Below are positions 46,858-54,193 of a stretch of DNA of 64,000 nucleotides, in pieces (within the stretch, counting starts at the first letter, position 1; every line of letters starts with the position of its first letter). The stretch covers positions 186,001 through 250,000 of the forward strand of contig NZ_LT907844.1 in assembly GCF_900215505.1 (NCBI RefSeq), given 5' to 3'. The notes below the pieces were generated by a model. The model was not told the origin of the DNA. It made no database searches and saw only the letters and a program-made list of their open reading frames with translations. The DNA is from Cohaesibacter sp. ES.047. GTDB lineage: Bacteria; Pseudomonadota; Alphaproteobacteria; Rhizobiales; Cohaesibacteraceae. A program made the position numbers and the translations under genes.

Positions 46858-48114
46858 TCAGCTCTTGGTCGCGGCCTTGAACCAGTTGACGATGGCGCGT
46901 CGCTCGGCGGGCTCCATATAGGACACATTGGCTGGCGGCATGGCGTTGGTCACGCCGGCCTGCAGGAAGATTTCCCGCGCAGCACTGGCAATCTCGGCTT
47001 CATTTTCCAGATAGATGCCGCGCGGTGCGGTACCGATCCCGTCCCATGCCGTTTCGCGCGCATGGCACATGGAACAGCGGCCCATGACAATGCCGCTCAC
47101 TTCTTCAAAGCCTTCTGCTGACGCAAATTTCAGCTCATAAGGCGTCATCAGGCGACCAGACTCCTCATCCTCGATCACGGTGCCGAGATGCTTGGCGGGC
47201 AGAAGCGAAATCCAGATCACGGCCAGAAAGAGCGCGATGGTCACCGGAATGGTCCAGACAGGATTGCCGGCGCCAGCGTGCTTGGTGTTGAAATAGTGCC
47301 GGATCGTCACACCCATCAGGAACACCAGCGCCGCGATCACCCAGTTGTAGGGCGAGGCAAAGGCCAGCGGATAATGGTTGGAGAGCATCAGGAAGATGAC
47401 CGGCAAGGTGAGGTAATTGTTGTGGGTCGAGCGCAGCTTGGCGATCTTGCCGTATTTCGGATCCGGCGTCCGGCCTGCCTTCAAATCGGCCACCACGATC
47501 TTCTGATTGGGTATGATGATGAAAAAGACGTTGGCCGTCATGATCGTGGCAGTGAAGGCCCCCAGATGCAACAGGACGGCACGGCCGGTGAAGACCTCGT
47601 TATAGCCCCACCCCATGATGACGAGCAGAATGAACAGCAGCACCATCAACAGGGTCGGCTTCTGATCCAGCTTGGACTTGCAGAGGAAATCGTAAACGAG
47701 CCAGCCGATGGTCAGTGAGGCGGCGGAAATCAGGATCGCCTGCCAGACCTCAAGGTCCATTTTTGCCGGATCGATCAGAAACAGCTCGGCCCCCGCCCAG
47801 TAGGTGACCATGAGCAGCGCCGCCCCGGACAGCCATGTCGAGTAGCTCTCCCATTTGAACCAGATCAGATGCTCGGGCATGTTTTCGGGCGCGACGAGAA
47901 ACTTGCGGATGTGATAAAAGCCACCGCCATGCACCTGCCATTCCTCGCCATGGGCTCCGGTGGGCAGATCAGGAGCCTTGCGCAGGCCCAGATCCAGCGC
48001 GATGAAGTAAAAGCTCGATCCAATCCACGCCATGGCGGTGATCACATGGGTCCAGCGAATGGCAAATTCCAGCCAAGACCAAATGAGCGGTTGCAGTAAT
48101 TCAGTATCAAGCAT
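46858..48114 (-). CDS. puuD: Membrane-bound urate hydroxylase PuuD with cytochrome c domain
   Basis: Oxidises urate to 5-hydroxyisourate and passes electrons to its own cytochrome c. The protein (418 residues) begins with WSWLEFAIRWTHVITAMAWIGSSFYFIALD and has about eight membrane helices. The C-terminal cytochrome has the haem motif CSMCH and an axial Met in NAMPPANVSYM. Start 48114 is preferred to 48150. It is divergent from a LysR regulator gene and begins the urate branch of the purine cluster. This replaces the soluble uricase, which is absent here. Confidence 0.93.
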   Translation of the reverse strand: MLDTELLQPLIWSWLEFAIRWTHVITAMAWIGSSFYFIALDLGLRKAPDLPTGAHGEEWQVHGGGFYHIRKFLVAPENMPEHLIWFKWESYSTWLSGAALLMVTYWAGAELFLIDPAKMDLEVWQAILISAASLTIGWLVYDFLCKSKLDQKPTLLMVLLFILLVIMGWGYNEVFTGRAVLLHLGAFTATIMTANVFFIIIPNQKIVVADLKAGRTPDPKYGKIAKLRSTHNNYLTLPVIFLMLSNHYPLAFASPYNWVIAALVFLMGVTIRHYFNTKHAGAGNPVWTIPVTIALFLAVIWISLLPAKHLGTVIEDEESGRLMTPYELKFASAEGFEEVSGIVMGRCSMCHARETAWDGIGTAPRGIYLENEAEIASAAREIFLQAGVTNAMPPANVSYMEPAERRAIVNWFKAATKS

Positions 48115-48183
48115 CAACAAACTCCAACAGTGACAAGGCACCTTGGCCATCGGGCCGAGATAACTCTATTGTACTGGGCTATT

Positions 48184-48198
48184 TTCTGGTATTAAGAA
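48184..48198. promoter_or_regulatory. Candidate LysR-type operator between puuD and the LysR gene
   Basis: TTCT-GGTATTA-AGAA contains the palindromic T-N11-A motif (TCT-N7-AGA) typical of LysR regulators. It lies 50 bp upstream of the LysR start and 70 bp from puuD. Confidence 0.45.
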
Positions 48199-48247
48199 AT
48201 AAACAGATCAGATTCAAAAAAAACAATAAAAAGCGGCGACTTGCAAG

Positions 48248-49198
48248 ATGTCGTATTTCGACAATATCAAGACCTTCGTACGGGTGTATGAACTGGGCAG
48301 CATGTCAGCAGCGGCCCGGGACCAGCGTATCTCCCCCGCCGTGGCGTCAGCGCGGATTTCCCAGCTTGAAGACCATCTCAATGTAAGGCTTTTCCAGCGC
48401 ACCACGCGCATGCTCACGCCAACCGAGCAGGGCAAATTGTTCTACCCCGGCGCTTGCCGTATCCTTGAAACCATCGAGGAAGCCGAGGCTCTGGTCTCAA
48501 GCGTGACGCTGAAGCCACGCGGCTCGATCTATGTCGCAGCGCCCTTGGGGATCGGAAGGCGCCTCGTCGCGCCTGCCGTGCCTGATTTCAAAAAGGAATT
48601 CCCGCTGATCGATGTGCGCATGCGCCTGTCGGACCGCAAGGTCGATCTGGCGGCAGAAGGGCTGGACGTGGCGTTCTTTCTTGGGGTGCCGGAGGATTCG
48701 AACCTCAGGATCCGCAAGATCGCCGATTGCCGCCGGGTGCTCTGTGCCGCGCCGCGCTATCTGGAAAGCCATGGCGAGCCGGAGAGCGGAGAGGATCTTT
48801 CCAAATCAGGTCATGCCTGCCTCAACCTGCATTTCCCCGGATCGCCGGAATTCCAATGGCCCCTGCAGACAGCAGACGGGGTCAAGCGCTTTGCGGTCTC
48901 CAGCCCGTTCGAGTCTGATGATGGCGACGTGCTGACCGACTGGGCGCTGAATGGTCATGGGATCGTTCTGAAGCCAGAATTCGAGGTGCTCGCCCATATC
49001 CGCTCGGGCGATTTGGTGCCGATCCTCACAGACACGCCGCCCGTTCCAATCCAGATGGCCTGTCTTTATTCCCACCGCAGACGGCAGGATCCCAAGATCC
49101 GCATGTTCATCGATTTCATCTCGGGCCACATTCGCACCGTCCTGTCCGAACAAGCCCGTGCGGTCGACGTCTCCCCGCGTTCGCAGGACGAGACCTAG
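48248..49198 (+). CDS. LysR-family regulator of the purine catabolism cluster
   Basis: LysR regulator of 316 residues with an N-terminal winged helix ([39 protein letters not shown]) and a LysR substrate domain. It is of the CrgA/DmlR-like subgroup ([30 protein letters not shown]). It is divergent from puuD and convergent with uraH; the two stop codons share the palindrome CTAG (49195-49198). Control of puuD and neighbouring purine genes is inferred from position. Confidence 0.88.
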   Translation: MSYFDNIKTFVRVYELGSMSAAARDQRISPAVASARISQLEDHLNVRLFQRTTRMLTPTEQGKLFYPGACRILETIEEAEALVSSVTLKPRGSIYVAAPLGIGRRLVAPAVPDFKKEFPLIDVRMRLSDRKVDLAAEGLDVAFFLGVPEDSNLRIRKIADCRRVLCAAPRYLESHGEPESGEDLSKSGHACLNLHFPGSPEFQWPLQTADGVKRFAVSSPFESDDGDVLTDWALNGHGIVLKPEFEVLAHIRSGDLVPILTDTPPVPIQMACLYSHRRRQDPKIRMFIDFISGHIRTVLSEQARAVDVSPRSQDET

Positions 49199-49554
49199 CT
49201 GCCTCGATAGGTTGAATAGCCAAAGGGCGAGATCAGCAACGGCACGTGGTAGTGGCTTTCTTCGTTCATGCCGAAGCGAATCGGGATGACATCGAGGAAT
49301 CGCGGCTTATTAGCCGCCGAATCCAGCCCATCAAGATAGCTGCCCGCATGAAAAACCAACTCATAGGTGCCGATCTCAAACTCCTCTGATGGGAGAATCT
49401 GTTCGTCCGTGCGTCCGTCAGCGTTGGTCACCAGCGACTTCAACAACTGTCTCTCCCCATCTTTCCCACCGATGCGGAACAGGTCGATCGTCATGCCCTC
49501 GGCAGGACAGCCCAACGCCGTATCCAATACGTGGGTTGTCAGATATCCGCTCAT
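49195..49554 (-). CDS. uraH: 5-Hydroxyisourate hydrolase UraH (transthyretin-like)
   Basis: Hydrolyses 5-hydroxyisourate to OHCU. The 119-residue transthyretin-fold protein begins [17 protein letters not shown] (catalytic His), has [11 protein letters not shown] with the conserved Arg, and ends [20 protein letters not shown], the diagnostic YRGS tail. It is divergent from the puuE-uraD gene, with three inverted repeats in between. Confidence 0.97.
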   Translation of the reverse strand: MSGYLTTHVLDTALGCPAEGMTIDLFRIGGKDGERQLLKSLVTNADGRTDEQILPSEEFEIGTYELVFHAGSYLDGLDSAANKPRFLDVIPIRFGMNEESHYHVPLLISPFGYSTYRGS

Positions 49555-49578
49555 TGTCTCTCTCCTGTCTAGCCTATG

Positions 49579-49591
49579 GTGTTCGGAACAC
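49579..49591. promoter_or_regulatory. Perfect palindrome upstream of uraH
   Basis: GTGTTC-G-GAACAC, 13 bp with 6-bp perfect arms, 25 bp upstream of the uraH start. Candidate regulator site. Confidence 0.5.
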
Positions 49592-49613
49592 TTGTTTTTA
49601 TGCCTTCAAAGCG

Positions 49614-49626
49614 CATTTGCCAAATG
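49614..49626. promoter_or_regulatory. Second perfect palindrome between uraH and puuE
   Basis: CATTTG-C-CAAATG, 13 bp with 6-bp perfect arms, centred 35 bp from the first. Its sequence differs from the first, so the two need not bind the same protein. Confidence 0.45.
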
Positions 49627-49686
49627 GGTCTTACGGCGCGATAGTGACCACGTCCATTCATCTTATAGTCCCCCACGACCAATACA

Positions 49687-49701
49687 TTGCTTCATTTGCA
49701 A
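49687..49701. promoter_or_regulatory. Candidate LysR-type operator upstream of puuE
   Basis: TTGC-TTCATTT-GCAA has the same geometry (T-N11-A, 4-bp arms around 7 bp) as the site at 48184-48198. It lies about 77 bp upstream of the puuE start. Confidence 0.45.
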
Positions 49702-49777
49702 AAATAGCTATCGGAATTTCAAGAAAATACGACGCGATTTATTTGCTATAGAAGTAAATTAACAAAGGAGCCCAAAC

Positions 49778-51217
49778 GTGACACGTTACCCTCGAGATCT
49801 TTCCGGTTATGGAGCCAACCCGCCCAAGGCCAACTGGCCGAACGGTGCCAAGATCGCTGTCCAGTTCGTGATCAATTATGAAGAGGGTGGTGAAAACTGT
49901 ATCCTGCACGGCGATGCAGCGTCAGAGGCTTTTCTGTCCGAAATCGTGGGGGCGGCCCCGTGGCCCAGCCAGCGGCACTGGAACATGGAATCCATCTATG
50001 AGTACGGTGCCCGGGCCGGGTTCTGGCGCCTCCATCGCTTGTTCACCAAGCACAGGATTCCCGCCACCGTCTATGGCGTGGCAACGGCCCTTGCCCGCAG
50101 CCCCGAACAGGTCGCAGCCATGCAGGAAGCAGACTGGGAAATCGCCAGCCATGGTCTCAAATGGATCGAGTATAAGGATTATGCCCGCGAGGACGAGAAG
50201 GCCGACATGCTGGAGGCCATCCGCCTGCATGAAGAGGTCACCGGCTTCAAACCGCGCGGCTGGTACACGGGCCGCAGCTCCGACCAGACGGTGGATCTGG
50301 CCACCGAAATCGGCGGGCTCGACTATGTCTCGGACACCTATGCCGATGACCTGCCTTACTGGTATCAGTCCGGCTCGCGTGATCAGCTGATCATTCCCTA
50401 TACCCTTGACTGCAACGACATGCGCTTTGCAACGCCGCAAGGGTTCAATTCGGGTGATCAGTTCTTCACCTATCTCAAGGATACCTTCGATTGTCTTTAT
50501 GCCGAGGGACAGGCTGGCACGCCGAAGATGATGAACATCGGCCTTCATTGCCGTCTCATCGGTCGGCCGGGCCGCATCATGGCGCTGGAGCGCTTCATGG
50601 AATATGCCCGAAGCCGCGTCGATGTCTGGTTTGCGCGCCGCATCGACATCGCCCGCCATTGGCAAAATGCCCATCCGCCGGTGCGGCGGGATCGGCCCAG
50701 CCAGATGGATGCCGCTCGCTTTGTGCGCGAGTTCGGCGGCATTTTCGAGCATAGCCCATGGATCGCGGAACGGGCCCATGGGCTCGAACTTGGCACCTCG
50801 CATGATTCAGCCGTTGGTGTGCACAGTGCCCTTTGCCGCGCTTTCCGCTCTGCAAGCTTTGAAGAGAAACTGGGCGTTCTCAAGGCCCATCCCAACCTTG
50901 CGGGCAAACTTGCAGCAGCAGGAGAACTGACCGCCGCCTCGACGGTCGAGCAGGCAAGTGCCGGGCTAGACCTTTTGACAGACAACGAGCGCATTCTCTT
51001 CACCTCGCTCAATGAGACCTACATGGAGAAACACGGCTTCCCCTTCATCATTGCCGTGCGCGAGCATGACAAGGCCAGCATCCTTGCCGCCTTCCGCCGC
51101 CGTATCGGCAACAGCATCGAGATGGAATTCGCCGAGGCCTGCCGGCAGGTGGAGCGCATCGCGCATTATCGGCTCAATGATCTGCTCGAACCTCATCAAG
51201 CCGGGGCCAATTCATGA
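49778..51217 (+). CDS. puuE-uraD: Fused allantoinase PuuE / OHCU decarboxylase UraD
   Basis: Two-domain enzyme of 479 residues. The first about 305 residues are the polysaccharide-deacetylase-like allantoinase PuuE (YPRDLSGYGANPPKANWPNGAKIAVQFVINYEEGGE, WNMESIYEYGARAGFWR, SHGLKWIEY). The last about 165 are OHCU decarboxylase (FVREFGGIFEHSPWIAERA, LKAHPNLAGKLAAAGELT, MEKHGFPFIIAVREH). The decarboxylase acts first (OHCU to S-allantoin) and the allantoinase next, so the fusion may pass allantoin within one protein. The start is a GTG preceded by AAAGGAG. It overlaps allA by 4 nt. Confidence 0.95.
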   Translation: MTRYPRDLSGYGANPPKANWPNGAKIAVQFVINYEEGGENCILHGDAASEAFLSEIVGAAPWPSQRHWNMESIYEYGARAGFWRLHRLFTKHRIPATVYGVATALARSPEQVAAMQEADWEIASHGLKWIEYKDYAREDEKADMLEAIRLHEEVTGFKPRGWYTGRSSDQTVDLATEIGGLDYVSDTYADDLPYWYQSGSRDQLIIPYTLDCNDMRFATPQGFNSGDQFFTYLKDTFDCLYAEGQAGTPKMMNIGLHCRLIGRPGRIMALERFMEYARSRVDVWFARRIDIARHWQNAHPPVRRDRPSQMDAARFVREFGGIFEHSPWIAERAHGLELGTSHDSAVGVHSALCRAFRSASFEEKLGVLKAHPNLAGKLAAAGELTAASTVEQASAGLDLLTDNERILFTSLNETYMEKHGFPFIIAVREHDKASILAAFRRRIGNSIEMEFAEACRQVERIAHYRLNDLLEPHQAGANS

Positions 51218-51720
51218 GTGCAGGTGACGTTCTCATCCAGCCTCTGACCCGTGAGGCCTTCGCGCCTTACGGAGACATCCTCGAGCTTGGCGCCGAGCCG
51301 ACGATGATCATCAATCAGGGACTGTGCGGGCGCCATCACGATCTTGCCAAACTCGATTTCGTGATGACCGAAGAGGATGATGGACGCCCGGGCATCAGCC
51401 TGTTCGATGCCGAGCCGCGTAGCCTGCCCTATCGCCTCGATCTGGTTGAGCGCCATCCACTGGGCAGCCAGGCCTTTGTGCCCATGAGCCTTGATCCGTT
51501 CCTCGTGATTGTCGCACCGGATGAAGGTGGCACACCGGGGACACCGCTGGCGTTCGAGACGCACTCCGGGCAGGGCATCAATTTTCACCGCGACGTATGG
51601 CACGGAGTTCTCACTCCGCTCCATGCGCCGGGGCTATTTGCCGTTATCGACAGGATCGGAACGGCTAAAAATCTACAAGAACACTGGTTCGAGCGTCCCT
51701 ACCGTGTCGCCCGCGCCTAA
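51214..51720 (+). CDS. allA: Ureidoglycolate lyase AllA
   Basis: Cleaves ureidoglycolate to glyoxylate and urea. The 168-residue cupin-type protein begins LIQPLTREAFAPYGDILEL and contains VERHPLGSQAFVPM, FLVIVAPDEGG and GQGINFHRDVWHGVLTPL, the characteristic family blocks with active-site Lys/His positions. It overlaps the puuE-uraD stop (ATGA), so the two are translationally coupled. Confidence 0.95.
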   Translation: MSAGDVLIQPLTREAFAPYGDILELGAEPTMIINQGLCGRHHDLAKLDFVMTEEDDGRPGISLFDAEPRSLPYRLDLVERHPLGSQAFVPMSLDPFLVIVAPDEGGTPGTPLAFETHSGQGINFHRDVWHGVLTPLHAPGLFAVIDRIGTAKNLQEHWFERPYRVARA

Positions 51721-51807
51721 CGACAAAAAGCAATCACAAAATAAAAAAAGAACCAACCCAATGTGCTGTTGGAGGAAAGACAACCATTCCAATGAGGGGT
51801 AACAACC

Positions 51808-53235
51808 ATGGATAACAATTCAATCGGGACACCGGCGCAGCTCGCCGACCCCAACTATACGCCTCCCTTGCTCAAGGCCATTCCACTTGGCATCCAGCAT
51901 GTTCTGGCGATGTTCATTGCCAACGTGACACCGGCCATCATCGTGGCGGGTGCTGCCGGGTTCGGATTCGGCTCCAATTCGCCGGATTTCCCAGAATTGC
52001 TCTACATGATCCAGATGTCGATGCTGTTCGCCGGGCTCGCTACCCTGCTGCAGACGATCACCATCGGACCGGTTGGTGCGGCGTTGCCCATTGTTCAGGG
52101 CACGAGCTTTGCGTTCCTGCCGATCATGATCCCGCTGGTTGCTGGCAAGGGTGTTGATGGCCTTGCAGCCCTTTATACGGGTATTTTCATCGGTGGTCTG
52201 TTCCATGCCTTTCTTGGCCTGTTCATCGGCAAGATCCGCTTTGCGCTGCCACCGCTCGTCACCGGCCTTGTGGTCACAATGATCGGTCTGGCGCTGGTCA
52301 AGGTCGGCATCCAGTATGCGGCTGGCGGGGTTCCTGCCATCGGCACGCCGGAATATGGCTCGGCTCTCAACTGGGGCGCTGCGCTGGTTGTTATCTTTGT
52401 CACGCTGGGTCTGAAGTTCTTCGCGCGTGGCATGCTGTCTGTCTCGGCGGTGCTGGTTGGCCTGATTGTGGGGTATATCTTTGCGCTCCTCACCGGCATG
52501 CTGACGGTCGATGCCATCACCACCTCTTGGGACCGCGCAGCCGCATTCGCCCTGCCGATGCCCTTCAAATATGGCTTCGAGCTGTCTTTTGCCGCCATCC
52601 TCGGCTTTTGCCTGATGGCTGTCATCTCGGCGATTGAAACCGTTGGTGACGTCTCGGGCATCACCAAAGGCGGGGCTGGGCGTGAAGCGACCGACAAGGA
52701 AATCTCCGGTGCAACCTTTGCCGATGGCCTTGGCACGGCACTCGCCGGTATCTTTGGCGCTTTGCCGAACACGTCCTTCTCCCAGAATGTGGGTCTGATT
52801 GCCATGACCCGCATCATGAGCCGCCATGTGGTGACCATCGGTGCGATCTTCCTGATCATCTGCGGCCTGATCCCGAAAGTGGGCGGCCTCATCCGCACCA
52901 TCCCCATCGAAGTGCTGGGCGGCGGTGTGATCGTGATGTTCGGCATGGTGGTTGCTGCGGGCATTTCCATGCTTTCGGACGTGCACTGGAACCGCCGCAA
53001 CATGGTGATCTTTGCGATTGCCCTGTCGGTCGGTCTTGGTCTGCAGCTTGAGCCGGGTGCCGTGCAGCATCTGCCGGGAACCTTGAAAATCCTGTTGACC
53101 TCCGGCTTGCTTCCCGCTGCGCTGATCGCGGTTGTGCTCAACCTCATCCTGCCGGAAGAACTGGCAGCTGAGTCGACCGAGGAAGTCTCCGGCGGCATGG
53201 CCGGTCACGGTGAAGGGTCTCTGCCAGGCGAGTGA
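51808..53235 (+). CDS. Purine permease (nucleobase:cation symporter-2 family), probable urate or xanthine transporter
   Basis: Membrane transporter of 475 residues with 12-14 segments of the UraA/UapA fold. Motifs are PLGIQHVLAMFIANVTPAII at helix 1, the NCS2 QxG region GAALPIVQGTSFAFLPI, and the signature ETVGDVSGITKGG plus GALPNTSFSQNVGLIAMT in helices 8-10. The substrate (urate, xanthine or hypoxanthine) cannot be fixed, but the position within the urate genes fits urate or xanthine. It follows allA by 87 nt and ends with a strong terminator. Confidence 0.93.
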   Translation: MDNNSIGTPAQLADPNYTPPLLKAIPLGIQHVLAMFIANVTPAIIVAGAAGFGFGSNSPDFPELLYMIQMSMLFAGLATLLQTITIGPVGAALPIVQGTSFAFLPIMIPLVAGKGVDGLAALYTGIFIGGLFHAFLGLFIGKIRFALPPLVTGLVVTMIGLALVKVGIQYAAGGVPAIGTPEYGSALNWGAALVVIFVTLGLKFFARGMLSVSAVLVGLIVGYIFALLTGMLTVDAITTSWDRAAAFALPMPFKYGFELSFAAILGFCLMAVISAIETVGDVSGITKGGAGREATDKEISGATFADGLGTALAGIFGALPNTSFSQNVGLIAMTRIMSRHVVTIGAIFLIICGLIPKVGGLIRTIPIEVLGGGVIVMFGMVVAAGISMLSDVHWNRRNMVIFAIALSVGLGLQLEPGAVQHLPGTLKILLTSGLLPAALIAVVLNLILPEELAAESTEEVSGGMAGHGEGSLPGE

Positions 53236-53258
53236 TCGCCTAGCATATGTGACAATGC

Positions 53259-53295
53259 AAAGCCCCCGGAAGCCAATGGTTTCCGGGGGCTTTTT
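53259..53295 (+). terminator. Terminator after the purine permease gene
   Basis: AAAGCCCCCGGAA pairs with TTCCGGGGGCTTT around an 8-nt loop and ends in TTTTT. It also separates the convergent xdh operon. Confidence 0.95.
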
Positions 53296-53333
53296 CGTCT
53301 TGGATGCTTCCAGAATTGAGGGGATTTACGGGA

Positions 53334-54179
53334 TCATCGCCCACCGGTTCTCTGGTGGCTGAGTTGATAGCTGGCGTGGGCCGTCTCCAGCGCAAGCATC
53401 ACCTCGGCGACGGTCAAGGCAGCGATGACCGCCGGACGCTTGTCACGGCTGGCGCTGCCACCGATCGGGCAGGTGAGACGCTCATAGAGGGCGGGAGCAT
53501 CCTTGCCCTCCTCTCCGCTCAGCCAATGCTTGAACGTGCCGCGTTTGCTCTTGGAGCCGATCATGCCGACATAGGCAGCATCCGCGCGACTGAGCGCCTC
53601 TCGCGCGAGCAGAAAATCCAGAGCGTGATCATGGGTGAGAATGACAAAGGCACTGCCCGGTGGCGCTGTGCGGACGTCCTGCTCCGGCAGGGGCGTGCAG
53701 CGCTGCTCGACAACTGGATCGCACAGGGCCAATTCCTCTTCGCGGCTATCAACAACAATGGCATGCACCGGCAGCAGCCGAAGGTTTGAGGCCAGCGCCC
53801 GGCCGACATGCCCTGCTCCGAAAATATAGACGTTGGGCCGGGTCGCGATCTCGCGGTCTTCGCGCCCGATGGCAAGTCGCTTTGCCCGGTGATCCATCAG
53901 CGAGAAATGCAGCGCCACGACGCCGCCGCAGCATTGACCGATTTCCGGCCCCAAGGGCACTGAGAGATTTTTCACCCCCTGCCTGAGGCGCAACATGCGG
54001 CGGGCTTCGTCGATGGCGATATATTCGAGCTGACCACCACCGATGGTGCCATGGATTGCACTCTCGGTGACGAAGATCGTCGCGCCAATTTCGCGCGGGG
54101 ATGAGCCTTTCAGGTCCATCAGTTCGACGCGGATGATCGTGTCGTGCTTTTCAAGAAAAGATTGCAAGCTGATGGTCAT
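53334..54179 (-). CDS. xdhC: Xanthine dehydrogenase accessory protein XdhC
   Basis: Inserts and sulfurates the molybdenum cofactor of XdhB. The 281-residue protein has the XdhC/CoxI N-terminal block KGSSPREIGATIFVTESAIHGTIGGGQLEYIAIDEAR and a C-terminal Rossmann fold (VYIFGAGHVGRALA, FVILTHDHALDFLLAREAL, YVGMIGSKSKRGTF). It is the last gene of xdhA-xdhB-xdhC, 14 nt after xdhB. Confidence 0.95.
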   Translation of the reverse strand: MTISLQSFLEKHDTIIRVELMDLKGSSPREIGATIFVTESAIHGTIGGGQLEYIAIDEARRMLRLRQGVKNLSVPLGPEIGQCCGGVVALHFSLMDHRAKRLAIGREDREIATRPNVYIFGAGHVGRALASNLRLLPVHAIVVDSREEELALCDPVVEQRCTPLPEQDVRTAPPGSAFVILTHDHALDFLLAREALSRADAAYVGMIGSKSKRGTFKHWLSGEEGKDAPALYERLTCPIGGSASRDKRPAVIAALTVAEVMLALETAHASYQLSHQRTGGR

Positions 54180-54193
54180 GATCCGGTCTCCTA

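Noticed and set aside
51820-53208. A 462-codon open frame on the minus strand opposite the purine permease gene
   Set aside because: The translation is extremely rich in Asp, His, Arg and Gln with no fold pattern, while the plus strand encodes a clear NCS2 transporter.
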